This document shows positions 10,756 to 22,891 of a stretch of DNA of 32,221 nucleotides, in pieces (position 1 is the first letter of the stretch; every line of letters starts with the position of its first letter). Both the position numbers and the translations under genes were made by a program. Under the pieces are notes generated by a model. That model was not told the origin of the DNA. It did no database searches and saw only the letters and a program-made list of their open reading frames with translations. The stretch covers positions 1 through 32,221 of the forward strand of contig JADRCO010000506.1 in the NCBI GenBank assembly GCA_021464525.1. Reading direction: 5' to 3'. The stretch comes from Rhizophagus sp. LPA8_4_AMF (lineage: Eukaryota; Glomeromycota; Glomeromycetes; Glomerales; Glomeraceae).

Positions 10756-11393
10756 TTTTAAAAAGAATTTACAAAAATGCTAATTTGTTGAAGAAAGAGA
10801 AAAAAATGATAGTCGTAAAATGAAATAAACCGTGTAATAAATATCTATAAATAAATTATTTTATCTATTGCAAACTCTATAAGACTACAAATAAATCTAT
10901 TAAATAAAAAGGAATATTGTATTAATTATCTTGATAAATAATTTTTGAGGAAGAAAAAAAAAAGGGTTTCCCTGAAATTGTATGATAAGACAATTTATAC
11001 TTTTTTTGGGAAGGAAATGATTTGATGGATGCATCCAAAATAAGGTTAAATAAAGCCTATATTTGGAAACGGCTACTTTTTTTTCGGAAATGTCACGAAA
11101 TTGTCAACTTAATTTCGGATCGAATTAATTCTCCAGTCTCAACTCCAATTCATCGTCCTTATTTTTGTCCTTGAAACATGATACAGATGATCAATCTAAA
11201 ATATTTACAGTTTGAATTTAAATTCGCACAATAAAATCTAAAATTAACTATTGTATATTCGTCATCTGACTCTTTGAATAAGAAAATCCATCTAAATTTG
11301 GATATATTAGATCTTTTGGTTAAAAACTATAAAATGGAAGCGATTTGAACTTTATTTATTCAAGGTTCATCGAATCTAACGTCTAATTAAATA
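10756..11393. promoter_or_regulatory. Shared divergent promoter region
   Basis: 638 bp between two divergent start codons (10755 minus, 11394 plus), so both promoters must lie here. A TATAAAA at 11328-11334 is 60-66 bp upstream of the mannosidase ATG and is a plausible TATA box. A GGAAATGTCACGAAATTGTC stretch near 11087-11106 is the least AT-biased part. No repeat or RNA gene seen. Confidence 0.5.
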
Positions 11394-14300
11394 ATGACTT
11401 TACCTCACACGAGACTAGTTCGAGGCATTACTGTCGATCGGTGTGAAAAATTTATTTCGCGAAACTATTATTCGGACGTAAACTTACGTTCACAACTTTA
11501 CAAGGATCGCGAAGACTCTAAGGATTACATTAAACTTCATGTTTATTCAGTTCCAGATTTGAAACGTATCACTTTTAAAGAAGCTGTAAAAGGCGAATAT
11601 AAAAAAGCTGAACGTGGCGACCATTTTGGTCCGAGTTGGGTATGTAAACGAACATTATAGCTGAATGGGAAACAGTAACCGTTTTCATTGTAATTTCTTT
11701 GCTCTGCTTTTAGTCAACACACTGGTTTCATATATCTGTTAAAATTCCTGAGTATTGGAAAAATGAAGAAGTACAGTTCCTATGGGATGCTAATAATGAA
11801 GGAATGATATGGACTGTAGAGGGAGTTCCTCTTCAGGGTCTCACTGGTGGCTGTAAGTGATAAGTAGTTTATATCAGACAAAATTTTTTAGCTCGAATTT
11901 ATATTTCATTTGTAAATTAGATGGTGATGATCGTAGAGCAGAATATGTTCTTACGCGTAACTGTAAGGGTGGAGAAAAATTCGAGTTTTATTTAGAAATG
12001 GCTTGTAACGGTAAATTAAATTAATGAAACTGTATTCATTATTTTTTTTTTAAATTGGATTAAATACTTATTATAATGTTCTTATTATAGGCATGTTCGG
12101 TAATGGAAGTAATACGATAAATCCCCCAGATCCAAACAGAACATTTCGTTTAAATACAGTAGAATTGGTAGTTCCTAATAAAGATGCATGGGGTCTATTT
12201 TATGACTTTCAAATTATACTTGATATGGCTAAAGAAATTCCTAATGATACCGTACGATCAGCTCAAGCACTTTATATTGTTAATAATATAGTCAATGTTT
12301 TTCAACCAGGAGACAACAAAACAATTATTGAAGGGCGTAAAATTGCTCAAGAATTTTTGAAAAACAAAAATGGAAGTACGCAACACAAATTAACCGCTGT
12401 TGGACACTGTCATATTGATACCGCTTGGTTATGGTAAGTGAGAAATAAAAAAAATTTTTAGTAAGTAAACGACACAATTAACATTTTATCATTATATAAA
12501 GGCCATTTGATGAAACTAAACGTAAAGTTGCTAGAAGCTGGTCAACTCAAGTTGGATTGATGGATATATATCCAGATTTTAAGTTTGTATGCTCTCAAGC
12601 TCAACAGTTTGAATGGTTACAAGAATATTATCCAAACCTGTTCGAGAAAGTCAAAGAAAAGGCCGATAAAGGCCAATTCTTGCCAATTGGCGGAGTATGT
12701 ATTATATGATTTTTGATAGGAAAAAAAGAATAGAATTTAAGAATTATTCGTTAAATTTCTTTTTATTATAGACGTGGGTTGAAATGGATTGTAATGTTCC
12801 AAGCGGTGAATCATTTTGCAGACAGTTTTTATATGGGTAATTAATTTGATTATTATTTCATTTAAATTGCGTTCAATCCTCAATATTTAATTCGCATACC
12901 TATATTTTTAGACAAAGATATTTTGAGCATAATTTTGGGAAAAGGAGCACAGTATTTTGGCTTCCAGATACCTTTGGTTATTCTGCTCAATTGCCTCAAA
13001 TCATAAAAGGTGCTGGACTTAAATATTTTTTTACTCAAAAGTTATCATGGAATAATATAAACAAGGTTCGGAATATAGTAACATGTCACTTTTATAGTAG
13101 TTGAGATCTTTTGAATAATATTTTTTCATTTGATAGTTTCCCAACACAACTTTCTATTGGATTGGAATTGATGGAAGTAAAGTACTAACGCACATGTGTC
13201 CAGCTGAAAGGTAAAGTATTGTTGTTTTTAATCATTTTTTTTTTTTCTTGAAAAAAAAAAAAAATCTAATTTCTCTGTAAACCGGTAGCTATGTTTCTCA
13301 ATGCAAAGTAGGAGAGCTTATAAATAGCGTCAGAAACCACAAAGATAAAGAATATAGCAACGAAAGTCTTTTAGTCTTCGGAAATGGGGATGGTGGTGGT
13401 GGTCCACTTGCTTCTATGATTGAACGTTTACATCGAATGAAAGATATTGTAAATATATAATGTTTAATATTTTTATAATGTTTAATATTTTTGGTTTTCT
13501 TTTATCTTTATTTATTTTTTAATTTGATTTTTCTAACGATCAGGATGGGTTGGCTAAAGTTGAAATGGGAAGTGCCGAAGAATTTTATGAAAGACTTGAA
13601 AAAGATTCTAAAGAGTTAGTAACCTGGAAGGGAGAATTAGTAAGTAATATATGTTCTTATTATTCCTCATATTTTTTATTTATATGATTAATTTATTCTT
13701 AAATATTTTAGTATTTTGAACTTCATCGAGGTACATATACTTCACATGGTCGTATCAAACGGTATAATCGCAAATCCGAACTTCTTTTACGGGATGTTGA
13801 GTTACTGTCTACGATCAGTTTTATTAAATCGCAAATTGAAAATAAGGGTTTCACGTAAATATGATTAAATATCTGATTTCTTTATTTATTTATTTATTTT
13901 ATTCCGTTTCTTGCTTCGAATTTGTGAATAGGTGAATTTCTTACATTCTTTTACTTTGAATCTTTTAGTTTTGATTATCCAAAGAAAGAATTAGATAAAT
14001 TATGGAAATATGTCTTATTGTAAGTACTTACACACTACTTACACTATGTATATACATATGATCTATTATTAAAATTCAAATTATATAGGAACCAATTTCA
14101 TGATGTGTTGCCGGGATCATCTATTGAAATGGTTTATGATGATGCTAATAAGGTAGAAATTTTTTTTCATTGAACAAAGTATACCGTCATTATTTTTTTA
14201 GTATTCTTATTTCTACATTTTTTTGTAGTTTTATAAAGAAGTCGAAAAAACTGGAAATATCCTTCTTGAAAAAGCCCTTGATAAATTATTTAAAATTTCC

Positions 14301-16674
14301 GATAGTGCTGAAAGTGCTAAAAAAGGTAGTTAATAATGTTAATTTGTATTCCAATATAACTTAGCCTTATATCTTTAATTTGGTATTAACGTCGATTATT
14401 TAGGACTATTGGTTTTAAATACACTTGGGTGGAATAGGACCGAAGTTATCGAAGTTCCTGTATGTAAAGGATTGGGCCAATTGCCACAACTATCAAAGGA
14501 CAAGAAATCCGGATTCGTTTTAGGTTTGTCTTGATTCATTTTTTTTTATTTACATTTTAGAAACATAATACTAATACTTTATTCAACAAATAGCTAATGA
14601 TGTTATTGGGCTTGGAGCACAAGAAGTTGATCTAGAAATTCCCACTAATCTTACGCAAGTAACTGGTATGTATGTTCATGTTTATTATTTATTTATATGA
14701 ATTATTTACGATAATTCGTCTTTATTTTATTTTTTTGTTTCATAGCTTGTGTTATGGATGATTTGTTCTGTTTGCAGAATAAATATATTTCTGCAAAATT
14801 TGATAAACATGGACGCTTAGTAAGCTTATTAGATCCTGATTTGAAGTTAAAGTAAGCATCAATTAAATTGTGTAGCAATAAATATGCGTATATTTTCATA
14901 CTTATATAATAATTTTTAATTTAGTCGAGAACTTATTCCCGAAGGACAATATGGAAATAAATTTAATATTTATGAAGATATAGTAAGTAATAAAAAGAAG
15001 AAAAATTTTTGGTTTTTTGCTATTTTTTTATGAGCTTTAATTTAATGAAATTGTAAATTATGTTTGTTTAGCCATTATACTGGGATGGTATGTAACGTAA
15101 TATTGAGAATATTTTTCTTGTTTATTTTTATCAATATCTAATTATAATTTTATTTTTAATCTTTTTTTTTTCTTATAGCCTGGGATGGTATGTACTTTGT
15201 GAATTAAAGATGGCCATTACATTTTCATTAATATATATTAACATTTTATATCGAAACAAATAGTTGAAATTTATCACTTACAAAAAGGACATGAAGCGGG
15301 ACTTGGCACTGTTAAGGTATTATATTTTGTGATCGATAATTGAAACTGTTGGAATTTTTTTAATTTAATGTAATTTGTTTTTCTTAGATAATTGAAACAG
15401 GACCATTACGAGCGTCGTTATTACTTGAATCTAAAATTTCTAAAACTAGTACATTACGTCAAGTTATATCATTAACTGCAGTTTCACGAAGAATTGACTT
15501 TGATACAACAGTAGATTGGGATGAAAATAGACAATTCTTGGTAATTTTGTTTGTTATTAATCAGTAAGTTATGTGCATAATAAAATTCTAATTTGCTTAT
15601 TTATTTGCATAACTTTTTGCAGAAAGTAGAATTTCCATTTGATATATACAATGATTATGTAAGTGGGGTCATTTTTTTTTTTAATATAATAGTGACTCTT
15701 TAACTGATCATATTCAAATCAATAATTTTCATAGGCTACTTATGAAACTCAATTTGGATTTATACAACGTCCTACGCATTATAATACCACATGGGATTCG
15801 GCTAAATTCGAAGTGTGTGGGCACAAATTTGCTGACTTGTCTGAATATGGATACGGCGTATCGTTGTTAAATGATTGTAAATATGGCAAGTAAAATTATT
15901 TTTTATAAGAATACAAAAATAACGTATGATTATAATTTATTTTTATTTATTTATTTTTTTTTTAAGGATATGCAATTCATGGAAATGTGATGAGATTATC
16001 TCTATTAAGATCTCCAAAGGTCTGTTAATACTTTTTTTTATACATTTTTTTATTTGTTACAAATGGGATCTAATTTAAATTTTGAAATATCTAGGCACCA
16101 GATGCTCATTGTGATATTGGAACTCATAAGTTTAAATATGCAATTCTTCCGCATGCTTGTTCTTTCTTGGAATCTGATGTTGTTAGAGAAGCGTATCAAT
16201 TTAACGTTCCTTTAATTATCAGGTTAAATTTACGCCTATTTCCATTATATGGTTTATTTATATTATTTATACTAATTTTATTAATATTAACAGAACCACA
16301 TCCAAAGAAATTGCACAAGCATATGATACCAAATCATATTTTACAATTTCTAATGCGCCAAATGTTATTTTGGATACTGTCAAGCGTGCAGAAGATTCTG
16401 ATGAGATTATATTGAGATTATATGAAGCTTATGGAGGTCATGCAAAAGCTGCATTGACGAGGTGCGTAATTAAAGCGTAAAAGATTGCTTAATTAAAATC
16501 TTACTAACATGAAAAAAAATTTGTAAAATATATAGCACACTTCCGTTAGAACATATTTATGAAACAAATATTTTAGAAGATAATACTTGTCTTGTTAATT
16601 ATCAACATCAAGTTGGAGCCATCATTAATTTCAAACCATTCCAAGTTATTACATTGAAAGTGACTTTGAGGTGA
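11394..16674 (+). CDS. AMS1: Alpha-mannosidase, GH38, Ams1/MAN2C1 type
   Basis: Hydrolyses terminal alpha-mannose from free oligosaccharides and N-glycans; the yeast homologue is cytosolic and delivered to the vacuole. Twenty-eight exons: 11394..11639,11714..11852,11921..12010,12091..12433,12502..12694,12772..12836,12912..13065,13137..13210,13289..13448,13544..13639,13712..13854,13969..14019,14089..14152,14229..14325,14404..14523,14594..14665,14746..14851,14925..14982,15072..15087,15179..15187,15264..15316,15388..15540,15623..15658,15735..15885,15967..16019,16095..16222,16294..16461,16536..16674. All phases close to 1058 aa, normal for the family. No signal peptide, as expected. Seen: [27 protein letters not shown] (zinc ligands H266, D268), [13 protein letters not shown] (nucleophile D378), [11 protein letters not shown] (zinc ligand H589). 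Exons 19 and 20 are 16 and 9 nt; intron 24 is GC-AG. The last codons TTG AGG TGA overlap a good donor (GTGAGT), so a further exon near 16970 is possible. Confidence 0.95.
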
Positions 16675-17899
16675 GTCAAATATATTTATTTAATATATAT
16701 AGTTAGTTATTTAATAAATATATGAATACTGTCCTGATATAAATTTTTTTACCAGTAAATAATATAAATAATGATAGAATAATTAAAGATTACATGAATT
16801 GTAAATTATGAAATGTAAGATAAATAAAGAATAAATGAAAATATCTTCTAATTTATTTAATTCGATATAATATATATATATATATTTTTTTAAGACAATT
16901 AATTAACATTTAACATGAAACATTAAATAACATAAACTAATATTTTTTTTATAAACTTATTTAATATAGGGAAAAAGGATGGACTTTTCTTTAAAGATAG
17001 ATACTAAGGGATAAATGTATTTAACCTAAGTATACTTTAATTTTATTTTTATATTAATTTTTTTTTAGTATTGTTAATTTATTATTGTACTATTTATAAT
17101 ACTTAAAAAAATAAATTAAGGAGAAATAAATATCTTATATATTTGATCATCATTTTTAAACTTGATTTGTTGTTATATGCGAATATGTGATTAATAATTT
17201 ACGATTTATTTATTTTTCCGAAAGATTAACAACGGGTAAGTTAACCTACTATTTTCGGTAAACAACCAATTAAAATATATTGGTAATACGTGTGAATTAA
17301 TTTGTGGATTAATTGATTCTTTTCATAACTCCGATTCCTAAATCCTGAACACAATTCTCAATAGATAACTATCAAAACTTTTATGAATTTGTTTAATTAA
17401 TAAAATTTTAGAAAAAATTTTTAAAACCCATTAAATAACTGGTTGAATAACTGATTAACATATAATTTTTAACCGAATAATAAAATATGCATATATCATA
17501 ATGAATTTGATTCACAAATTTAACCTTACCGGACAGATCAACTAAAATATAAACGATAGGATTATATGCTTAATCGACGCAGATCAAAAAAAAAAAAATA
17601 AATTGGGATTACTAATGATTATTATTGGAGAATAATTTGAGTAGTATCAAAATTAACCAAATAAGTGTTAAATACTTTTACTTAATCCTGCATTTAATAT
17701 ATAAACCTATATATATATTTTCTACCCATCTTATTCGACAAATTTTCCACCAAAAAAGATCAAACAACCTCTGAGGTAAAAGTATATTTCATTAAATGAT
17801 AAAATAGAATAGAGTTAATTTAATTAATTTATAACTAATAGAAATAATTTATTTAGTCATCAAAATGATTGTACTGCGATGTAATATGTATTATTACTC

Positions 17900-18010
17900 T
17901 TTCAATTATTTCAATTATTTCAATGATTTTAATTATTTCATTATTTTAATTATTCAATTATTTCAATTATTTTAATTAACAGTATTTTAATTATTTTAAT
18001 TATTTTGATT
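17900..18010. repeat. TTTCAATTA/TTTTAATTA minisatellite
   Basis: About twelve degenerate copies of an 8-11 bp unit of the form ATTTCAATT or ATTTTAATT in tandem, interrupted by AACAGT near 17980. It is a simple AT-rich tandem repeat with no coding meaning. Confidence 0.8.
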
Positions 18011-19070
18011 CGTCAAATTCATCAATCTAATTTTTTCAACCCTACTAGTAGAAAATTTCATGATTATACCAAAACGGGATTGAAGTTCATATTGATTTAC
18101 AATATCATAAATCAAGAAGTATGACAAGTGAGTAATTTGACTAAATTTTGACTTTAATTATAGTATCTGTAATAAAAGAAAAAAGAATATTGTTAAATTT
18201 TATTTTATTTTTTTTTTATAAAAAAAGGAAAGAAAGAGAAATATCATTACTAAAAACAACTTACCTTTGAATTATGAAACCCAACGTATCAGTTTCGTTT
18301 CATGTTTCTTGATCATCATTAAAGAGTATGGCAATAGCGGAATGCAATGTATCAAATATAAAGTAGACCTTTCATATGAAGATAATAATAAATTATCTAT
18401 TACAATAAAAAAGACGGAACTACTAAAAAATGAAAAAATTATTTAATACTAAACCTATTTTAGCCTGAAAATATATTTGACATATTTTTGACATATTAAA
18501 GGTTTTTTTTTGCAGTTTCGCTATTTTTTTTTTTTTTGCTACAAAGTTCTAAAATCAATACATCATAGGATGAGCCATTATAATTTTTATCTAAAAGGTA
18601 AAACCTTGGTATTCTGAATAATAATGATGAAACACTGTTGAAACGAATAAACAATATGTTGTTTCATGAACTATTACATATTACTTCATAAAGTTGAGTA
18701 AAAAACCCCGAATCTGTCTGTGGATGCAATTATCTGCAATGAACGCGATTATAGTGGTTATATGGTTATATCATATGTATCATTATCATAATTTCTGATC
18801 GAAAACTTTGAAAACTTTGAAAACTTTCTTAATTTGTTCATTTAAATGATATAATTTTGTTCGCTAAATATCTATTGTAAATGATGGATATTCACAATAC
18901 AAGATCTTTTTTTGTTAAGGTTCATAGAAGAGAAATAGATATAGTTGATAAACTAATCTCTGATTTTTTGTCAAAAAACTTTTTATTATGATATTAATGC
19001 ATACGCTTTTTCTTTTATAACTTTATTATAACATTCGATTCAACTTCAAAATCAACCTCCAAATAATCCA

Positions 19071-19092
19071 ATATATATATATATATATATAT
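19071..19092. repeat. (AT)11 microsatellite
   Basis: Eleven uninterrupted AT units, a potentially length-variable marker. Confidence 0.95.
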
Positions 19093-19251
19093 TTTTACAA
19101 GAATTATCATAAAAAAAATTATTATAAATTATTGAATAAATATTTTCATAATATTATGATTACTTTTGAAGATATAAATAATAAAATACCTATGAAATTA
19201 CCTTTTTTAAATACAAAGAAGATGGAAATAATGACATTTCATGAAAATTAT

Positions 19252-19299
19252 ATAATTTCTGAAAATGATAATTTCTGAAAACGATAATTTCTGAAAACG
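19252..19299. repeat. 16-bp tandem repeat, three copies
   Basis: Three consecutive copies of ATAATTTCTGAAAAYG (T in the first copy, C in the other two), then a truncated ATAATA. Confidence 0.9.
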
Positions 19300-21655
19300 A
19301 TAATAACATGAGAAATAAGAATTATATTTAATTAAGGACAAAACTCACGAAAATGAATGTTATAAAATGAATTTTTTTTTTGTCAAAATTTGAAAATTTG
19401 TAATTTTTTTTTTTTTTGTGAACTAAACATTAAAAAATATTCAAATTTTTTATTTAAAAAATTAAATATTCAGTTATGATTAAAAACAATTTCAAAAGTT
19501 CTAAAGTAATTTTTAATTTATCTTTCTAAATAACGGAATTATAATTATGCTGTAGTATCAGTTGACGCAGAAGCGGATTAACAATTTAACACTGTATAAG
19601 ATTACATAAAAGTATGGCTATACAAAATACTAAAACGTACGATTAAGTCATACATAATGAAACTTTTGAATGAATCACGTCAATATTGAATCAATTTCTA
19701 TAAATTTAATAAGGTTTTAGAGACCACAAATTACCAATCTTATGACCAAGGGGCTTAATAGATTATCATCTTGCATAAACCCCTGCAGATAAATATTTGT
19801 TGTCAAGAAATTTAACTGGAGGGATTCTAAAATTTATAAAAGTGGTTTAGATACCATTCAAAATACTGTACACACAGATATTATAGTTCATAGAACCATT
19901 GTTTTTTAAATTCAATTTGATAGTTATCCCGCTGTACATCAGTAAATCATCTTTTTTTTTGACCTATTCTTTGTCATTGTGTCTAAAATCAATTTTAAAA
20001 TGAACAAAATTAATAATTTTTTATTTATTTTATTTGAATTAAGAATATTCGATGAAAATGAAATACAAACGACAATTTTAAAAAGAACCAATTAAAATAT
20101 TATCAATCAATATAAAAAAGGAACCATATTAAATAATTTATCCAATGAAAATTTATCCGATAATAAAAAAAAATTATTTAAAATATCGTACTTACATTGC
20201 ATTATGTAAAATATGTCGAGATATGTCGTGAAATTCACAAGCCCTTAAGGTGATACCAAAAAATAAATTTTGTTTTTTATTTGAACTATCATGTAAATAG
20301 ATATAACCAGCTTCAGAGGTTCTATAGTAATAACTTTATTAACAAATTTGTTAAAGATCAACTGTAAATTTTTATTTTCCCGCGTAAAAAAGTAGTGTAT
20401 TATCAGTTATTATTATTTTAATTATTTCAGTAAATCCAAATGTAACGTCGTGCGCGCACAACAACACTTATATATTAATTACGCCCAACATCCAAATTAT
20501 TTGAATTAAATATAATAATAATACATGTTCATAACCAATAAAAATTATATCGTCTTTTGATAATCATTTTGTCATTTCTTTTTGAAAGAAGCTCTTGGCA
20601 TTTCGTGTATGAATTAATTAATGATGGATTTTCTCTAGTGGCTTAGTGCCTAATATTACCATAACAAGTAAATTTGAAGTTATTCCTTGCGTAAAAACTT
20701 GAATATTCTGAAACGTTGTTAAATTTTTTTTTATAAAATTACGAGATCATGCGGAGTTCAATTTCTTAAAATGTTTTTTTTTTCCTATAATATTCTTTTT
20801 TTGATCTAATCACGGATTTATTAAATTGAAATTTTTTAGTTTTAAAAAAAAAAAAATAAGGATATTCAAATATCATTTACAAATAAATGATCAAATAATA
20901 ATTTTTTCGGAAAAATTACGATAAATTTGGTTCATATTCTGAATATCAAAGGGATTTCTCAAATTAGAAGATTCTTAATTCTTTTTTTGATCATAAATCA
21001 TTTTATTTATTTATTTTTTTAAAAAAAAAAGTTATTTACAAAAAAAGTTAAAACTTATAAAAAATCTGAATAATAAGAAAATATTATCTGAAACAATTTT
21101 AAGAAAAATTTATTAAATTTCTTATTAAAAATCAAAACAATTAAATTTAAAATTAATTTAATTTTTTTAGAATGATTTTTTATTTTTTATTATTTTTTTA
21201 TTTTTTTTTGTGTAATAAAGGGGTAAAGATTATGAATAAAAGGAGTAAAAAGTAATAAAACAAATAATCACAACGGTTTTATTTTTTTCGATTTTTCGAT
21301 TTTTTCTATTTATTTTTTTTATTTTTTTTTTTTTCTTTCTAAATGGTTAATATCGTATCACGTGTGTTTACTATGTTTTACCATGTTTACATTTTCACGT
21401 TATTTTTTACGCCAAAAAAAAAATTTGTCAAAAAATGTAAAAACTGCGGTAAAAAAGGTTATATAATGATATGAATGATATGCAGGGTCGGTTTTATTTC
21501 TTTTACTAAGCCTATTTAACACATTATCCGAAGGGTCTAGTTTTTTTTTACATGTTCTAAATATAGTTAAATGAGTGAATATAAAAGATCATGGTACAAC
21601 AAATCACCAAATCTAAAAATTTTCTCCCATGAAATTATTACCGTATTTCGATCCT

Positions 21656-21656
<1 letters not shown>

Positions 21657-21696
<40 letters not shown>
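21657..21696. repeat. A40 homopolymer
   Basis: Forty consecutive A residues after GATCCTC. It could be the poly(A) tail of a decayed retroposed sequence or a homopolymer expansion. No flanking target duplication or SINE/LINE-like body was recognised. The exact length is prone to sequencing error. Confidence 0.9.
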
Positions 21697-21701
<5 letters not shown>

Positions 21702-22891
21702 TAACCATATATTTAGTTTCATTCAAAAATAATCTAAAAAGTTAAGTATTATTCTATCTTGTGTAATTTTTGGTATGTGTTACCAAAAAATTAATTAGTT
21801 TGAACACAAATAAAACTTAAATTATCAGTTATACCTGATTATATTTTTATTTGTGACAATCTTTTTTTTTAAAATAAAAGTGCGGGAAAAGCGACAATCC
21901 GCTAATTTATATTATGTTGTATAACAAAACGTGATTTATTAAACTTGTATCTATATAAGATTGGTTTAATTTCGGAAAAATAAGGGGCGAAGAAGTTTGA
22001 ATTTGAAAAGTTGGAAATAAAAAAAATAAAAAAATAATAAAATAACCCTACACTAAAATTACACTATATAAAAACAAGAGTTTATACAAAATTAATCACC
22101 ACATGATAACATCATAAATCATGTTTGTTTTTTTAAACAAATTCGGAGTAATAAACAATAATGTAACATTTTATTAAGTAACTGCGAATTATATATTTGT
22201 TATACATTGAAATTATTAACGATAATTTATTATAACCGAATAAACTTTCACCTTAAATCAATAATATTAGTGTTCATCAGATAATGATGATGGCATGATT
22301 CCCCTTAAGATTTAAACTAACACAAAAAAAAACCACATATATCAAACTTATTTCTTTTTATTTTCCTCATTTGAACGATTATTTTTGTTCAAATTACATC
22401 TAGCTTCTTTATCCTCCTTTTTTTTTTATTTATTTTTAATAAATACATTCTTTTTGCATCGTACATTTATTTTTTCATTTTTTTTTTTCCTTCATAAATA
22501 AATAAATGTTAATATAAAATTTCTGTCCTATAAATTATACCTAATACGTTATAATCTGACCTCTTTTCAAACCTAATTGATGTTTACAATAATATCCTCG
22601 CGATAATTTGAAGAATATACTTTATGTGCTACATCCCTTTTATATCATCGTTTACGAATTACCGTTTACTAACCATTCAAATCATTCCACCACATTTTGC
22701 TTTTGCATTAAGCATAATAAAGGTAGATATTTAAATTTTTTTTTTTTTTCCTAATATCCGAATTTTCTTCGTTTTTTTTTCTGTATTTTAAATTAATTTA
22801 TTATTAATTTACTTATATATAATATTAATATATAAAAAATAAATTATTTCCCTAAAAAAAATTTTTATTATTATTTTTTTTTTTAACAGAG

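Larger units (their letters stand above)
16675..22891. other. 6.2-kb gene-poor AT-rich interval
   Basis: No coding frame of useful length, no recognisable protein motif and no tRNA- or rRNA-like sequence could be seen on either strand. It holds the 3' flank of the mannosidase gene, the 5' flank of the 7TM gene, and homopolymer and simple repeats listed separately. Old, decayed transposon sequence cannot be excluded by eye. A TTAACAG splice-acceptor-like site ending at 22889, two bases before the next ATG, hints at a 5'-UTR intron reaching into this interval. Confidence 0.6.

Noticed and set aside
22624..22725. Possible upstream coding exon (MCYIPF...) for the 7TM gene
   Set aside because: Ends at a usable donor but in a phase that gives a stop right after the 22889 acceptor; a non-coding 5' exon remains possible.
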